This document shows positions 26,476 through 39,067 of a stretch of DNA of 64,000 nt, in pieces. This stretch comes from Uranotaenia lowii (taxonomy: Eukaryota > Arthropoda > Insecta > Diptera > Culicidae), in NCBI RefSeq assembly GCF_029784155.1, contig NC_073691.1:20426006-20490005 (forward strand), given 5' to 3'. The position numbers and the translations under genes were made by a program. Position 1 is the first letter of the stretch; each line of letters starts with the position of its first letter. Below the pieces are notes generated by a model. It made no database searches and was not told the DNA's origin. It was given only the letters and a program-made list of their open reading frames with translations.

Positions 26476-29400
26476 TATTTGTGGCTATTCGTTAACAAAA
26501 GGTTTGCATGTTAAATAGAATTTCTATTTCCCATGAAATCTTTCGAAAGTGTGCTTCATAAGATTTCATGGAGGTTCTTATCACGTTTTTTCTTCTTATC
26601 TATATTTCGTTTCAAGAGCGAGCAATGTCACTATGTCTAAGGCCAAAGGCCAGAGATGAAGTGCACAGAAATCCAGAAGATTTTATTAACAAGAAAAGAT
26701 TATGAAAAAACATTTATTTTTTTATTTCTGTGTGTCCTCATTTCCATCCACATAAGGAAGAAACATCCAGGATCGTCATTCAGGAGATTACTACTTTTTA
26801 GCATATGAGCTCCAAACGCAAAAACTGTGCAAACGTATGGAGCTGTTGTTCCAGTTGTCTCTGAGTTCAATACTGCACAGTGGGCCCGGCCTACTTAAGA
26901 TGAATGGTAAATGTACTTTTGTTATTCATCAGGATGCTGACAAGATTTGTAAAGCGTAAGTACGCACAAATTCTTCACTTTTCCAATAAACTTGTAATTC
27001 GTCCAATCATGGATAGCAAAACTCCTCGGATCGGCTTGTCCAGTGAAAGAGAGTGCAATTTTTTTTCGTCTGCTCACCAATCTGTGCGGGGAGAGATAAA
27101 ACGCTCTGAAATCAAGAGTGAGATTGTCAACACATAAGAGTGAGCGAGAGCATTCACATTCGCTGATGAAGAAGATTCCCTTATCCGGAAAAATCTGTTG
27201 CGCATTGTGTTGAGGAGAAATTTGACAGCTAACTCAGTTTATTCCTGGTACGTTCACGAGAAAAGATGCTGCTCTCCGAATCAAAGGTCCCAGAGGTGTC
27301 CTGATTTTCTAGAAGCCGTCCTGATCTTAATTGCAATTAATTTTGTAATAAAAACAGTTGACCTCTTAAACCAATAGTAATCTTCGGTTCAAATGATATT
27401 TGAACGATTCTTTTCGGTATAAGCTACAAGCCACCTAACTTTTTATCTCTTCTGTTGCATAAATTAAGGCGTATACTGCACCGCTAATTCGCCTTAATTT
27501 ATGCAATCTAAGAAGAGCTGCGTTTCATTTCCACCAATCTACGGGTGTCCTGAAAATCATGTTTTTTGTTCTTCGCGGTGTCCTGATTTTTTGACGAAAC
27601 CACCTGGAACCTCTTCTTCGAATGCTACCTTTAGCAAGAAAAAAGAATCCAAAACAACAGTGGGCGTGGTAGCGGAGGAGAAATTGTTGTTATTTTTTCT
27701 ACGTTGTGTGGTGGGAGTCTATGTAAATAATTTTTTTCTTCATTTTCTCTGAGGTGTATGACTGAAACACAGGGTGCTCTTTGTTTAGAATTCTCTTTCT
27801 CCCACTCAGATGGGAAAGCTCTCACACTTGCCGTCCTAGTCACTTAAAGCTTGTGTAAACTCGGGTAACGAGTGGAGCACGATCAGCGAAAGAGGATAAC
27901 ACTCGGAAGCCGAACTGAAAACAGTGTTGTTTTCTCCCGGCTCTTTGTTGTTTGAGAAGAGCCGACCAACCCTGCGTCCAATCAAGCGACTGTACAATAG
28001 CTGCATCCGAAATCAAGTGGTCGAAAATAGAATTGCAATCGAATTGCGAAGTATTTTCAACGCATCACAGCATACCGAAAGTGAATTGTAGCTGCCGGTG
28101 ACTTACTTTGAGTTCTTGTCTTGGTGGATGATCTCGATTTGAGACAGGAAGCAAATCTCGAAGTCCCCATCGGCATAAAAAAATTATGAAATTTGGGCTC
28201 CCATTGCTAGATTTACCAATTCTTTTCCTGATTTTTAAAAACTTTAAAAACTATCGTAGAGTATGAAAAACTATGTCATAATCATTAAGATATCGATTAG
28301 AAATAGCAAGATTATCATAATATCAATTGATATCAATTAGAGATACCTAGATTAAGCTGTTACATGATGCCCCGTTTGACGGTACTGATTATGCTATAAA
28401 AATCAATTAACTCGAAAGTTTTGCTAACATTTTTAAGTTTTTCCAAAATCTTTTGATCTTTGGTCCTAAGTCCTACCCTCGGTGGAACCTTCGGCTCACA
28501 AGAACTGACAGTACACACATTACAACCTACCGTAACGAAGGCAACGACGACGTTGAAGCCACCCGGTATCGATCGATTGGATTGGGTGTGAGATGAAATA
28601 TTACCCCACCGCCGCCTGAGTTTCTCCAAACCCAAACCAGCAGCAGCCAGCATCAAAGATTTTCCGTAGAGAGATAGAGATAAGACAATCAACCTGGGGT
28701 CCACGAGGTCTAAGGGACTGGAAGTGGAAGAGACCTGAATGGGGATTCCTCCTGATTTACCGGGTAGCTAGCTGAAGAGGCTGAGTCAGGTAGAATTTGA
28801 TCAGACCCGGGGTGGCTGTCAAGGACATGTGCCGCCCGATTCTCCGGAACCGATAAAATACACACTCTCTCTCGTAGAAGACGTTTTATGAGGCTGACAG
28901 CTTTCTGGTTTTCCCCTCACCTCATTCCTCATTCGTTCCTAATTCTATTCTGCGATCTGGCAATACGATTTCTGAATTATGGAGAAAATTATTTTCCTGA
29001 CAGCTTGATTCCCATTGATTGAATTGAATGTCTAAATTAGATGATACTATTATCTGTGCGGAAAATGTTTTTATATCATGTTTTGGTTTCCTTTTAAAGC
29101 ATACGTAAGATTTTCCTCTGTCCGGAATCTGCAGGATGTAGTGATTCCATTAAGCTTGATAGTTATCGTGTTTTGTATTTGTGTAGATTGTATTTGTCTT
29201 CTGCCGTTTCCAGATTATATTTTTTCGTTTTATTCTCACGCCTCAGTCATCGCCACCGGCACGCAATCAGCACATGCACGCGAACGGAAGTAGCAAAAAA
29301 TCGCTTCCTGTCAGCTCGATTCTGATTTTTGTTTTCCTCTAGCTCTTGCTCTTCTGCTTTTGTGATGTTTGCGCTCCACATGACGTCCCCAACAACACAC

Positions 29401-29812
29401 TTCTCTGTTGGTTTTTATTGTTGGGAACTTTCATTTTCATTGTCCCCACACTTACCTCTCGCAAGCGAAATCTAATGGGAACGGGCAAGGGCGGGAAGAA
29501 AATTTCTTATTTTTGCAACGCTGCTGTCGAGAAATAAAGCCAAACAATATAAAAACCCGGTCCGGTCGCTCCATTAACGCTCCATGATGGCAAAACATTA
29601 ACGTGATCGGTAATGAAAGAACGTTAGAAGGCGATACAAAATGGGTTGGCCAGAGTCAGTCAGTTGAAGCAGTCGAGCTTTAAGCTCGATTGAGCTTGAT
29701 TGGAATGGGATCTATTCTTTCGGTGAAAAGAATTTATATCAAGCTATTAGAAGAAAAATTGCAGTGTTTTTCTCTTTTTATCTAAGGACTATACTTCACA
29801 TCAGTCCTTTGA
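26476..29812. other. Complex unique DNA, no gene recognised; contains a 17-bp perfect inverted repeat
   Basis: About 3.3 kb of mixed-composition sequence free of the repeats seen elsewhere; it may be host intergenic or intronic DNA. A perfect 17-bp inverted repeat (27455-27471 and 27490-27506, starting TTGCATAAATTAAGGCG) encloses an 18-nt loop, with imperfect pairing extending outwards (CTCTTCT against AAGAAGAG). A smaller stem, CGGCTCTT/AAGAGCCG, lies near 27938-27965. Open frames here (for example 27501-27752 and 28360-28704 minus) have no recognisable content. A TATAAAAA near 29550 has no initiator at the usual spacing. Confidence 0.4.
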
Positions 29813-29814
29813 TA

Positions 29815-30975
29815 AAGGGTGATACGGTCAAAATTTGGTCAAGAGACAACGCGTGTAAATCGGTGAAATCGTTTATTTAAAAAGTCAAATTAAATTTCTT
29901 TTTCAAGTTTAATTAGTATAAAATTCAGGAAAAATATTCAGTTAGGCTTCCGCTTTTCGAAATCCGAATTGCCGGGCCTTACGCTTAACCCCTGTCATCA
30001 GATTTTGTACAGCCACCTTGTCCACCTTCTTCACCGCAGAAAGCCAGTTTGCCTTGAACTGTTGCTCGTCCTTAGCAGTTTTTTTGGTCTTCTTTAGGTT
30101 CCGCTTGACAATAGCCCAGTATTTCTCAATTGGGCGGAGCTCTGGCGTGTTGGGAGGGTTCTTGTCCTTGGGAACCACCTGCGGCGAGTTGCTGGCGGCG
30201 TACCACTCCATGGCCTTTTAACCGTAATGGCAAGATGCCAACTGCGGCCAAAACAGTACGGAACAACCGTATTTCTTCAGGAAAGGCAGAAGACGTTTAT
30301 TCAAACACTCTTTCACGTAAATTTCTTGGTTGACAGTCCCGGAAGCTATGAAAATGCTGCTTTTCAAGCCACAGGTACAGATGGCTTGCCAAACCAGATA
30401 TTCCTTCGCGAACCTTGACAGTTTCATGTGCTTGAAAATTCCCCTTTCCTTTCCCCTTCCTTTTGCCGTATAAAACTCCTGTCCCGGAAGCTGCTTGTAG
30501 TCGGCTTTGACGTAGGTTTCGTCGTCCATTACCACGCAGTCAAACTTCGTCAGCATCGTCGTGAACAGCCTCCGGGATCGCGCTTTGGCCGTCGTATTTT
30601 GTTTATCATCGCGATTTAGAGTCACTACCTTCTTGTAAGTCGATAGTCCGGCTCGTTTTTTGGCTCGATGTACGGTTGTAGACGATACACCCAGCTTATT
30701 TGCGGCATCTCGGAGAGATTGGTTAGGGTTTCGCTTGAAACTACCGGCAACTCTCTTTGTCGTCTTAGCGGCTTCCGGTTTTCGATTTCCCTCCGATCCA
30801 GACTTCCTGGCTGTCGACAAACGTTCCCCAAACACTTTAATTACATTTGTAACGGTTGATTTGGCAACTTTTAGCGATTTTGCCAGCTTTGCGTGCGAGT
30901 AGCTCGGATTTTCGCGATGCGTGAGCAAAATTTTGATATGCTTCCTTGGACGGCATTTTGACAACTGAAGAGTGA
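29815..30975 (-). pseudogene. Tc1/mariner-superfamily transposase, inactivated
   Basis: Read on the minus strand from about 30960 to 29942. An N-terminal helix-turn-helix region (NPSYSHAKLAKSLKVAKSTV, then a second HTH with LRDAANKLGVSSTTVHRAKK) is followed by a DDE-type catalytic domain: VVMDDETYVKADY carries the first Asp, and PPNTPELRPIEKYWA carries the third acidic residue (Glu). Three defects are visible. An in-frame TAA at 30218-30220 splits the catalytic domain. The position of the second catalytic Asp, normally in an FWPDLASCHY-like motif, reads WPQLASCHYG. No ATG in the right frame precedes the HTH, the nearest (about 30956) being in another frame. The 3' terminal repeat (AGGGTGATACGGTCAAAA at about 29815) is present, but the 5' end is lost and runs into a CCGGGAAAA repeat. 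The same family left a fragment at 5712-5867. It cannot encode an active enzyme. Confidence 0.85.
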
Positions 30976-31013
30976 ATTTCAAAATCAAAATAGGAGCAAC
31001 CAGGGTGGCCACA

Positions 31014-31115
31014 GAACCGGGAAAACCGGGAAAACCGGGAAAAAACCGGGAATTGAAAATCGATCCGGGAAAACCGGGAAAAAACCGGGAATTCAGACCC
31101 AAAACCGGGAAAATG
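31014..31115. repeat. Short CCGGGAAAA tandem repeat
   Basis: About ten units close to AACCGGGAAAA occupy this stretch, directly beyond the broken 5' end of the mariner remnant. The preceding CAGGGTGGCCACAG may be part of the same dispersed repeat. Confidence 0.65.
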
Positions 31116-34100
31116 TACAAAATGAAACCAAAATTCAGTTTTGGTTCTAAAATCAAGGATTGAACCTCAAATTCAAAATTAGGAATTATTATTTAAATTT
31201 CTAGGTCAGAATTTGACAATTAGAAAGACAATGGGGAAAGAAAATCATAGGTCTAGAAATTTAAAGAGAATTCTGATATCTCTTCAATCACCTTTGATTT
31301 AAAACAAAAACTCAATTTTTACAAGAACCGATAATTTAAAACTGTCTCGAAGTGTGAGATGAGAAATTCAAAAAGTCACTTAAAATTTGTTCAAGTATCG
31401 CTTGTGATTACAATCATTTAAAAAACTATAAACCATGTAAAAACATGTGAATTAAAGTTATCTTTTGAATACAAAACGCTTTGTTGCATACTTGGAAATA
31501 TAAAAAGAGTGCTAAACACAAGACAGAAATTAAAAAAAATCTAAAAATCATTTTGACGCATTAAACGGTGTATTTTTTGTAGCTTATCAAAAACAAATTT
31601 GACACCTCTCAAAATTTGCAAAGTCATTTACATAAGAAACGATCTCCTATGAAAATAAAAATCATCCGGATAATATTTTTTTTAAGTTGATCTATCCAAT
31701 TTCTCTTTTTTCGATACACATTGGTGGTCATAATTTATCCGGGAAATTTTAAATTACACTTTCCAATGCATAAATATGTTACGATTCCTGTGAAAATTTT
31801 CAAAAATTTCAAATGAACTAATCCGTAACAAAAAATTGAAGAAAATTTTAAAAATTCAAAGTGAATTTTTTGTTTGAAATACCCTTGAAATATGACTTTT
31901 AGTTACAATATAAAGAACTTATAAGAGCTTTTTGACGATAGTGTGTTTAGACACCTTAAAATTGTTACAATTATTTAACATTACATGGAACCATTCTCAA
32001 AATAAATTTGTGTTTTGAGTGAAGTATATCAGGAAAATATCATTGTATTTGAATGTTAAAATTGGGTTTTGTTTCAACAAATAAACAAAACAACAAAATA
32101 TTTACATTAGCATTGATTTCTTTTACATCTTTTTTTTTATTTTGTTCGATCGATCACACAAAGCAACAAAATTTACATTTTTCCGTGGTGCCAAAAGTTT
32201 AAGAGCTAATTGTTACTAATTTGAGGGCGCTAAATACAAATTTGATATTTGTTTTTTTTATAGGTACCAGCTACAATTTTTGAGATCCAAGGTTAACCTT
32301 TGAAAAACGGTCAAAATCTATTTATAATGTATTTAAAAAAATAGAACATTTCTAAAACACTCGAAAGGAAGAAATCGTACATTTTAAATCAATAATCAAC
32401 TTTTTTGATGGCCGCAAGTAGTTTTGACTTTTGAGAGAACCGGGGGTTTTTATAGTAGTACATTTCATTAGTTTCTCTTAATTCTCTGAAAAGAATAGTT
32501 AGTTTTAATCTTAATCCTCGATCAAATGGATCAAATTTCAGTTTATGTGTCATCAATGATTGATTTTACTCATAACTTAGTAATTTTAATCCAATATCAT
32601 CAGAACTATAGGTTTTAGACAGAATCCGACAAATGATTAGAATTCATAACGGCAAAACCTTCAAAATCAATTTTTAAAACAAAGACACCACTGCTGATGC
32701 CGTAATATTTCATAGTTCCGTTGTTTTACAGATTTGAAAACAAGTACATACAACGTAATTATTGTAATATGAATTTTTTTCTCAGCTTTCATAGTTTCAG
32801 AAAATTCTATGTTAACTGTTAAGTCGCTGTCGCTTTGATTTAGATACCTGATATGTGCACTAGGGTGGCAGCCAAATGGGATATGTCGAATTTCGAAAAC
32901 CGACCATTTTGTAGCCTGGCCCAGAAAACTGACCTTTGCAAAATTTCAGCTCAATCGGACTTGATTTAGGGGTGCCTCAAAGCGTCCAAAGTTTGGGTAC
33001 CAAAGGAAATCGAAAAATTCGAAATTTTCATTTTTATTTCAAATTACTTGGAAATGCATGAAACGTCGAGATTTGATGTTATCTCGGAAAAAATCGTTTG
33101 TTAAAATTAAAAATCGATTTTCCTGGACATAGCCGTATTTAGAGAAACCGACCCATTTCATGCATTTCTGATTCATTTGACGTCAAAATAAAAAAAAAAT
33201 CGATTTTCCGAATTTTTCTTTGGAGCCCCCGAACATTCGACAAATTAGAAATTTGGGTTTTTGTTCGTCCCAAATATCCGATACAGGCTCATTCTGAATC
33301 GGTACAGGTTTAAACTTATGTCTGATTTCTAAAATTATATATGTTAATTTTATCTTGAACTTCAAATTCATGGGTTCTGAATTCAGTGTTCAGAGTTTTG
33401 AAATAGTACACCCGCTCGAGACCGATTGCACACCGTGTGTGAAATAGAATTTTTGTGCCTTTGTCAGAACAATCATTCGTTGTGAGCGTACTAATGATCA
33501 GAAAAATAATATTCCTATACCAATGAAATACGCAAAGTTAAGGAAACATGTATTGAGAATTGATTTTGATGGAAATCAAACGACGTAAAAGTAATGATAG
33601 AGTAAAGTACTATGAGTTCGAATGTCGCGAGAAGGCCTTTGTCTGGAATGGGTAAAATTCGAGTTTCAACCCATGTGGTGCTGCCGGTTTCTCGGCATCC
33701 ATCTTTATTCCTCCCATCACCTCCCTCAATTGATCTTACTTAATTGTTTTTTTTAAACTTTGTTCGATACATGCCAGCACGCACGCCAGTTCTGCTACAC
33801 AATTATTTGATTCGCTTACTCAAGCAATCAAACAACCTAATGGAAAAAATCAGTCCTGGTACCAGATTTGAACCCGATCCTGATGATAGCCAAACACGCT
33901 GCCACGACGCCACGCCTAGATGTTGCCTTGCCGGCAGCTAAAATTCGAAGTGGTTATAAGCTTCCTAGAATACCCGCAAGAGCAGCCAGTGGCCAGCAGC
34001 AAAGACGCATGTTGATTATTACTAAGAAACATTACGAAACGGCGTATAAATCAATCATCCGTTAAAATAATTCCGGTTTAAAAAAAAAGAATTCATGTTT

Positions 34101-34350
34101 ATAACTGTTAAGCATAAAATTATACAAATTTTTGAGTTTATCTTGATATTTAATTAATGAATTGCTTCAACTGACTTTCAATGTGTGATAAATTCGTGGT
34201 AAGTAAATACAGTTTGACGAAATTTTATAAAGTCAAAATATTTACTCTTTTCAAAAACAGTCATTTGTGAGTTAGCTTTTAGTTGTTCTGAGTTGAAGTT
34301 CCAAAATAAATTATTCATTTCAACAATTTCCAAGCTCCAAAAAATTATTT
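31116..34350. other. AT-rich DNA with dispersed-repeat fragments; no gene
   Basis: No coding region could be supported. A block starting CACTAGGGTGGCAGCC (32868) and containing AAATTTCAGCTCAATCGGAC resembles a dispersed element, but its other end is not visible. At about 33850-33950 the minus strand carries GGGTTCAAATCTGG, a box B-like T-loop, about 40 bases after a GGCGTCGTGGCAG box A-like sequence, so a tRNA-derived SINE remnant is possible. The remainder is featureless AT-rich sequence. Confidence 0.4.
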
Positions 34351-34419
34351 ATTTTTTATATGCCCTTTTGTGATGTTCGTTCACATTTTATATTCATGAA
34401 ATGGCGGACATGTCTCAAA

Positions 34420-34815
34420 AAAGGCTCTTTGAGGAACTTTTTAGAACTTCGGGTCCATAGAAGGCTATTTAAGACCCAATTTGTAACTTTTATTCTGAAT
34501 GATGCGATTGACATGTCACAAAAAAGGCTATTTGAGGAACTTCTTGGAACTTGAAGTTCACAGAAGGATATTTGAAGAACTTCTTGGAACTGTGGAACTT
34601 TATGTGACATGTCACATAAAGCGCTTTTTGAGAAACTTCTTGAAACTTGAAGTTCACAGAAGGCTATTTGAGGAACTTCTTGGAACTTGAAGTTCACAGA
34701 AGGCTATTTGAGACCTAATTTGTAACTTTTATACTGTATGGGTGCAATTGACATGTCACAAAAAAGGCTATTTGAGGAACTTCTTGGAACTTCAAGTCCA
34801 TAGAAGGCTACTTTT
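34420..34815. repeat. Degenerate tandem repeat, unit containing GGCTATTTGAGGAACTTCTT
   Basis: The core GGCTATTTGAGGAACTTCTT followed by GGAACTTGAAGTTCACAGAA recurs with changes near 34526, 34565, 34625, 34662 and 34765, with spacings of about 40-100 bp, interspersed with ACATGTCACAAAAAAGGC blocks. The array has no coding content; long frames over it have matching repeat structure and are not genes. Confidence 0.65.
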
Positions 34816-36180
34816 TGTAACTTTCATGCTCACATTCGAGAAAATTCGGTGCCAATTCCCTTTGGAACCTTTGTTCAGCGAAAGTCGAACTTTGGAGGCA
34901 CGAGTTTAAGTAGATATGAGACTTTTGGTTGCTTGGGCTGGTAGCGCATGGTTCCCTCGATAGTTCGAGATCGGGTAGCTTACTGGTGTTGCTTCCGGGT
35001 TGCAGGAAGACCTCCGGTCAGGTCTGCACAGACATGTATTAAAGTTTTTACTTTAAAATTCGGAATCTTCATTCGTAATTCTTAATTCTATGTATTCAAA
35101 TCCTGTCGTTTTATTGACTTTGTTTTTACCTTCTGAGCGAACTTCAGTTTTTTCTAAACTTATTGTTTATCATCAATCCTGTTCCACGACGAGTTGACAA
35201 ATTTCAGACAATTCAACTGGAATTGACTGTTAAAAGTCGAATAACCGAAGCGGGCCCATTTTTCAAACCAAACCTATGAAAACAACTCCCCTAGAGGAAA
35301 GACCGCCGGCGTCAATTTTGCCGCAGCGGTCGTTAAATAAATAAATGACATCTCATAATGGGGAGGTCAACCCGTTTGAAATTCGCTTTCGCTTTATTGC
35401 CAGGTTCCTTCACCTGAAGGCAACACAGCTCGGAAGACATTGTGGACCAACTGGTCCGAAATCGAGGTTTCGACAACGATGAAAGTACTCAGCAAACAGT
35501 AGCGTCCGACGAAATGAAATGTCCTTTTTTCGGTGACCGCTGACGTCGATTCGATACGGGTTCGGTGGAAAAAGTTTCGACATTTTTCATTCGGTTCTTT
35601 GTTTTGGAAGGATCTCCTTTCCCCGATGTTATCTCTTGCACATCGGAAATTCCATATGGGACAAACCCTGTTTGTTACCCTACGCTACATACATTTTGAC
35701 CGTTTCCTCGCAGCCCTTCGCAGAACCTTCAACCAAAATATAACGAGACGCTGCTGACAGTGATCCGGCACCTTATGGCATCCAATCTAGATAATTGTAT
35801 CATTTAGGAGCAAATGATCCGACCGAAACCGGTGCGACGATGTCTCGGAAATGGCACCGGGGAAATGAGCAATCAAAACTTTTACTTTGGGTAATCTTTG
35901 ATTACGATGGCATTATAAAGATGGTTTTTGTTTTTTTCTCGTGAGAGGTGGGCACCTGGGTTTCGAAGCTGGAAGGACATTTTCCCTTGGTATCAAGTTT
36001 TTTTTTTCAAAAAACTCAATTTTTAGAAACAACAAAATTAATATTTTCTTAGGGATTTGTGAGTCAAAATTCGGAAAACAAGAACCAAAAGTCAATAATC
36101 ACGAATCAAAACTCGAGTCAGGACTAAACAAAACAAGGATGAATAGTGAAGAGTCAATCAAAAGTGTTACTATAATTTGA
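34816..36180. other. Mixed-composition unique DNA; no gene recognised
   Basis: The part from about 35155 to 35880 is GC-richer and non-repetitive, resembling the other unique islands of the window. Frames such as 35533-35757 have no recognisable domain, no signal and no splice partner. It is possibly intergenic or intronic host DNA. Confidence 0.35.
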
Positions 36181-37705
36181 TTTTGATTTAATTCTTGGTT
36201 TAGTGTAATTTTTAGCTTCACATTTTTTTGTGTAAATTTTGAGTGATTTTTGTTTCAAATTTGTATTAAATTTGTGTCAGGTTTTGGGCAATGTTTGTGA
36301 CATTGTAGTTTTTTTGTAATACTCAGTGTGTAATTTTCAGTGCCAATTTTGTACCAGTTTTTGCATTATTGTGACTTTGACGTATCACAATAGGATGAAT
36401 TTCGTATCATTTTTGTGTCGCATAGGTGTTATATTATAAGTCAAATTTGTATTCATTTTAAATGTATATTTGAGTTATTTATGGCAATTTTGTCATCGAA
36501 CGATATCAATTTGTATTATTTAAAGTAGATCATAAGACTTTTTCCAGCCAACAATTTAGAGTCAATTCTGTCTGTCATTTTTGTCATTTTTGTTTCATTT
36601 TCGTGTCATTTTTATGTAATTTTTGTGTCATTTTTATGTCATTTTTGAGTCATTCTTGTGTCATCTTTGTTTCATTCTTGTGTCATCTTTGTTTCAGTTT
36701 TGTGTCCTTTGTCATTTTTGTCATTTTTGACAATTTTGTCAATTTTGTCATTTTTGTCATTTTTGTCATTTTTGTCATTTTTGTCATTTTTGTCATTTTT
36801 GTCATTTTTGTCATTTTTGTCATTTTTGTCATTTTTGTCATTTTTGTCATTTTTGTCATTTTTGTCATTTTTGTCATTTTTGTCATTTTTGTCATTTTTG
36901 TCATTTTTGTCATTTTTGTCATTTTTGTCATTTTTGTCATTTTTGTCATTTTTGTCATTTTTGTCATTTTTGTCATTTTTGTCATTTTTGTCATTTTTGT
37001 CATTTTTGTCATTTTTGTCATTTTTGTCATTTTTGTCATTTTTGTCATTTTTGTCATTTTTGTCATTTTTGTCATTTTTGTCATTTTTGTCATTTTTGTC
37101 ATTTTTGTCATTTTTGTCATTTTTGTCATTTTTGTCATTTTTGTCATTTTTGTCATTTTTGTCATTTTTGTCATTTTTGTCATTTTTGTCATTTTTGTCA
37201 TTTTTGTCATTTTTGTCATTTTTGTCATTTTTGTCATTTTTGTCATTTTTGTCATTTTTGTCATTTTTGTCATTTTTGTCATTTTTGTCATTTTTGTCAT
37301 TTTTGTCATTTTTGTCATTTTTATCATTTTTGTCATTTTTGTCATTTTTGTCATTTTTGTCATTTTTGTCATTTTTGTCATTTTTGTCATTTTTGTCATT
37401 TTTGTCATTTTTGTCATTTTTGTCATTTTTGTCATTTTTGTCATTTTTGTCATTTTTGTCATTTTTGTCATTTTTGTCATTTTTGTCATTTTTGTCATTT
37501 TTGTCATTTTTGTCATTTTTGTCATTTTTGTCATTTTTGTCATTTTTGTCATTTTTGTCATTTTTGTCATTTTTGTCATTTTTGTCATTTTTGTCATTTT
37601 TGTCATTTTTGTCATTTTTGTCATTTTTGTCATTTTTGTCATTTTTGTCATTTTTGTCATTTTTGTCATTTTTGTTATTATTGTTATTTTTGTCAGTTTT
37701 GTCAA
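36181..37705. repeat. 9-bp satellite (GTCATTTTT)n with a degenerate 11-bp flank
   Basis: From about 36720 to 37670 the sequence is about 100 near-perfect copies of GTCATTTTT, with one internal variant (ATCATTTTT near 37321). The left flank (about 36580-36715) consists of older, variable 11-bp units of the GTGTCATTTTT type, and a still more decayed zone reaches back to about 36190. This grades from an old 11-mer to a young homogenised 9-mer. The right end breaks at the BEL/Pao remnant (37717). Frames VIF, SFL, HFC and MTK are artefacts of a stop-free 9-mer. Confidence 0.9.
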
Positions 37706-37717
37706 AATTCTTTTTAA

Positions 37718-37775
37718 GGATCCTAGAGGCTAGTGGGTGACTATTTTCGCTGAGTCACCCACTAGCCTCTAGGAT
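37718..37775. repeat. Perfect 24-bp inverted repeat at an inversion junction
   Basis: GATCCTAGAGGCTAGTGGGT at about 37718 is followed by GACT, a 10-nt loop (ATTTTCGCTG) and the exact complement ending at about 37775. The right arm is authentic reverse-transcriptase coding sequence (it reads HPLASRIVKKDFY on the + strand), so the left arm is an inverted duplicate of it. Such snap-back structures form when a replicating strand switches onto its complement. Confidence 0.85.
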
Positions 37776-38402
37776 CGTGAAAAAGGATTTTTATATGGAC
37801 GATGCGTTAACTGGAGTGGATACCCCGGAAGAAGGGAAACAAGCGGTGAGAGAGTTAAGCGATCTTTTAAGTTCTGTTGGATTTGTGTTGCGTAAATTCA
37901 ACTCGAATTGTGAAGAAATATTGGCCGAGATTCCAGCTGAACTACGGAGTAGTGGAAGTACGCTAGAGCTGGATCCTCTTCCACCGTAACCACCCTTGGC
38001 CTGGTTTGGGAGCCGAGCACGGATCTATTCCATTTTCGCCCGCCTAAGTGGAGTTCCACATCGATAATCACCAAAAGAATTGTTTTATCGGATGCCTCAA
38101 AACTGTTTGATCCTCTTGGACTGGTAGGTCCTGTCATCGTGCAAGCCAAAATCTTCATCCAATCGCTTTGGCAGATCCAGTGCGGCTTGGATGAGCCCTT
38201 GACAGAAAGCATGCAGAACTTCTGGGTAGAATACCGTAGAAACTTTTCGTCACTCGATAGTTTTTCGATTCCACGCTGGGTAGGATTCGCTCGAATTTGT
38301 GAGGCACAACTACACGGATTTTGTGACGCCTCGGAGAAGGCGTACGGAGGATGCCTGTATCTACGTTGCATCCACGAAGATGGTTCCACCTCGGTGCGAT
38401 TA
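37756..38402 (+). pseudogene. BEL/Pao retrotransposon: reverse transcriptase C-half and RNase H, inverted segment
   Basis: The + strand reads DFYMDDALTG at about 37787-37816, the YMDD-type catalytic box of BEL/Pao reverse transcriptase. A thumb region follows (FVLRKFNSNCEEIL), then after a one-base frame change near 37975 the connection region (LSDASKLFDPLGLVGPVIVQ) and the start of RNase H (FCDASEKAYGG) at about 38310-38350. Family-like sequence stops near 38402, where the opposite strand carries the N-half of the same reverse transcriptase ending at the adjacent ancestral position. The parts are therefore one element with an internal inversion. Integrase is absent. The copy is inactive. Confidence 0.85.
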
Positions 38403-38404
38403 TC

Positions 38405-38980
38405 TTCTGCCAGCTTTAGAAGGCATCGAGTAGCTAAGAACGGGGCACTTGCTGTGCCGTACGTAACGATCGTTAGCTTATAGATTCGTAGCGGTTCGGG
38501 CGGCGAGTCCCTCCAAAGAATGCACTGATAACGTTGATCTGCTTCCGCTAGGTTTATCATCCGGTACATTTTAGCTATATCTGCCACTATAGCATATTGG
38601 TGCAATCGGAACCGGGTAACGATCGAGAGCAGATCGTCTTGCACTATGGGCCCAACTAGTTGACCATCGTTGAGGGAAACGCCTGACGTTTTGGGAGACG
38701 AAGCATCAAAGACAACCCTCAGCTTCGTCGTTGTGCTTTCGGGCTTGATGACCGCGTGATGGGTCAAAAAATAACGCAGCTCATCTGGACAATCTTCAAT
38801 CAGCTTCATATGGCCCATATCCTGGTACTCCTGGATGAATTCGAAGTAGGCCTGCTTCAAATCAGGATGGTGCAAAAATCGTTTTTCCAAGCCATAAAAA
38901 CGTTTTTCAGCCAAACGCTTGGAATCTCCGAGACGATTCAGAACGAAATCCTTTTTAGGTAGGGAGACGACAAACCTTCC
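38405..38980 (-). pseudogene. BEL/Pao retrotransposon: reverse transcriptase N-half
   Basis: On the minus strand from about 38914 the frame contains LEKRFLHHPDLKQAYFEFIQ, then VVFDASSPKTSGVSLNDG, then IVADIAKMYRMI (first catalytic Asp of the palm), then TYGTASAPFLATRCLL (motif B). This is the usual order for Pao-type reverse transcriptases. The sequence then runs into the antisense of the RNase H segment, which marks the inversion breakpoint at about 38402-38412. Upstream, toward the protease, the frame is interrupted. It is read in the same direction as the gag and protease remnants at higher coordinates. Confidence 0.85.
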
Positions 38981-39067
38981 GGCCGCGTCTCGAGTTGTCG
39001 TTTGCGAAAACAGTTCTTCACATACGGACTCTTCGACGGAATTTGTGCTCTTAATTCGACAAGACTC

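Noticed and set aside
30972..31163. Open frame with GKPGKN repeats
   Set aside because: It is a translation of the CCGGGAAAA tandem repeat.
36603..37740. Open frames of 340-376 codons (VIF, SFL and MTK repeats)
   Set aside because: A 9-bp unit without stops keeps several frames open; the sequence is satellite DNA, and the frames start and end with the array.
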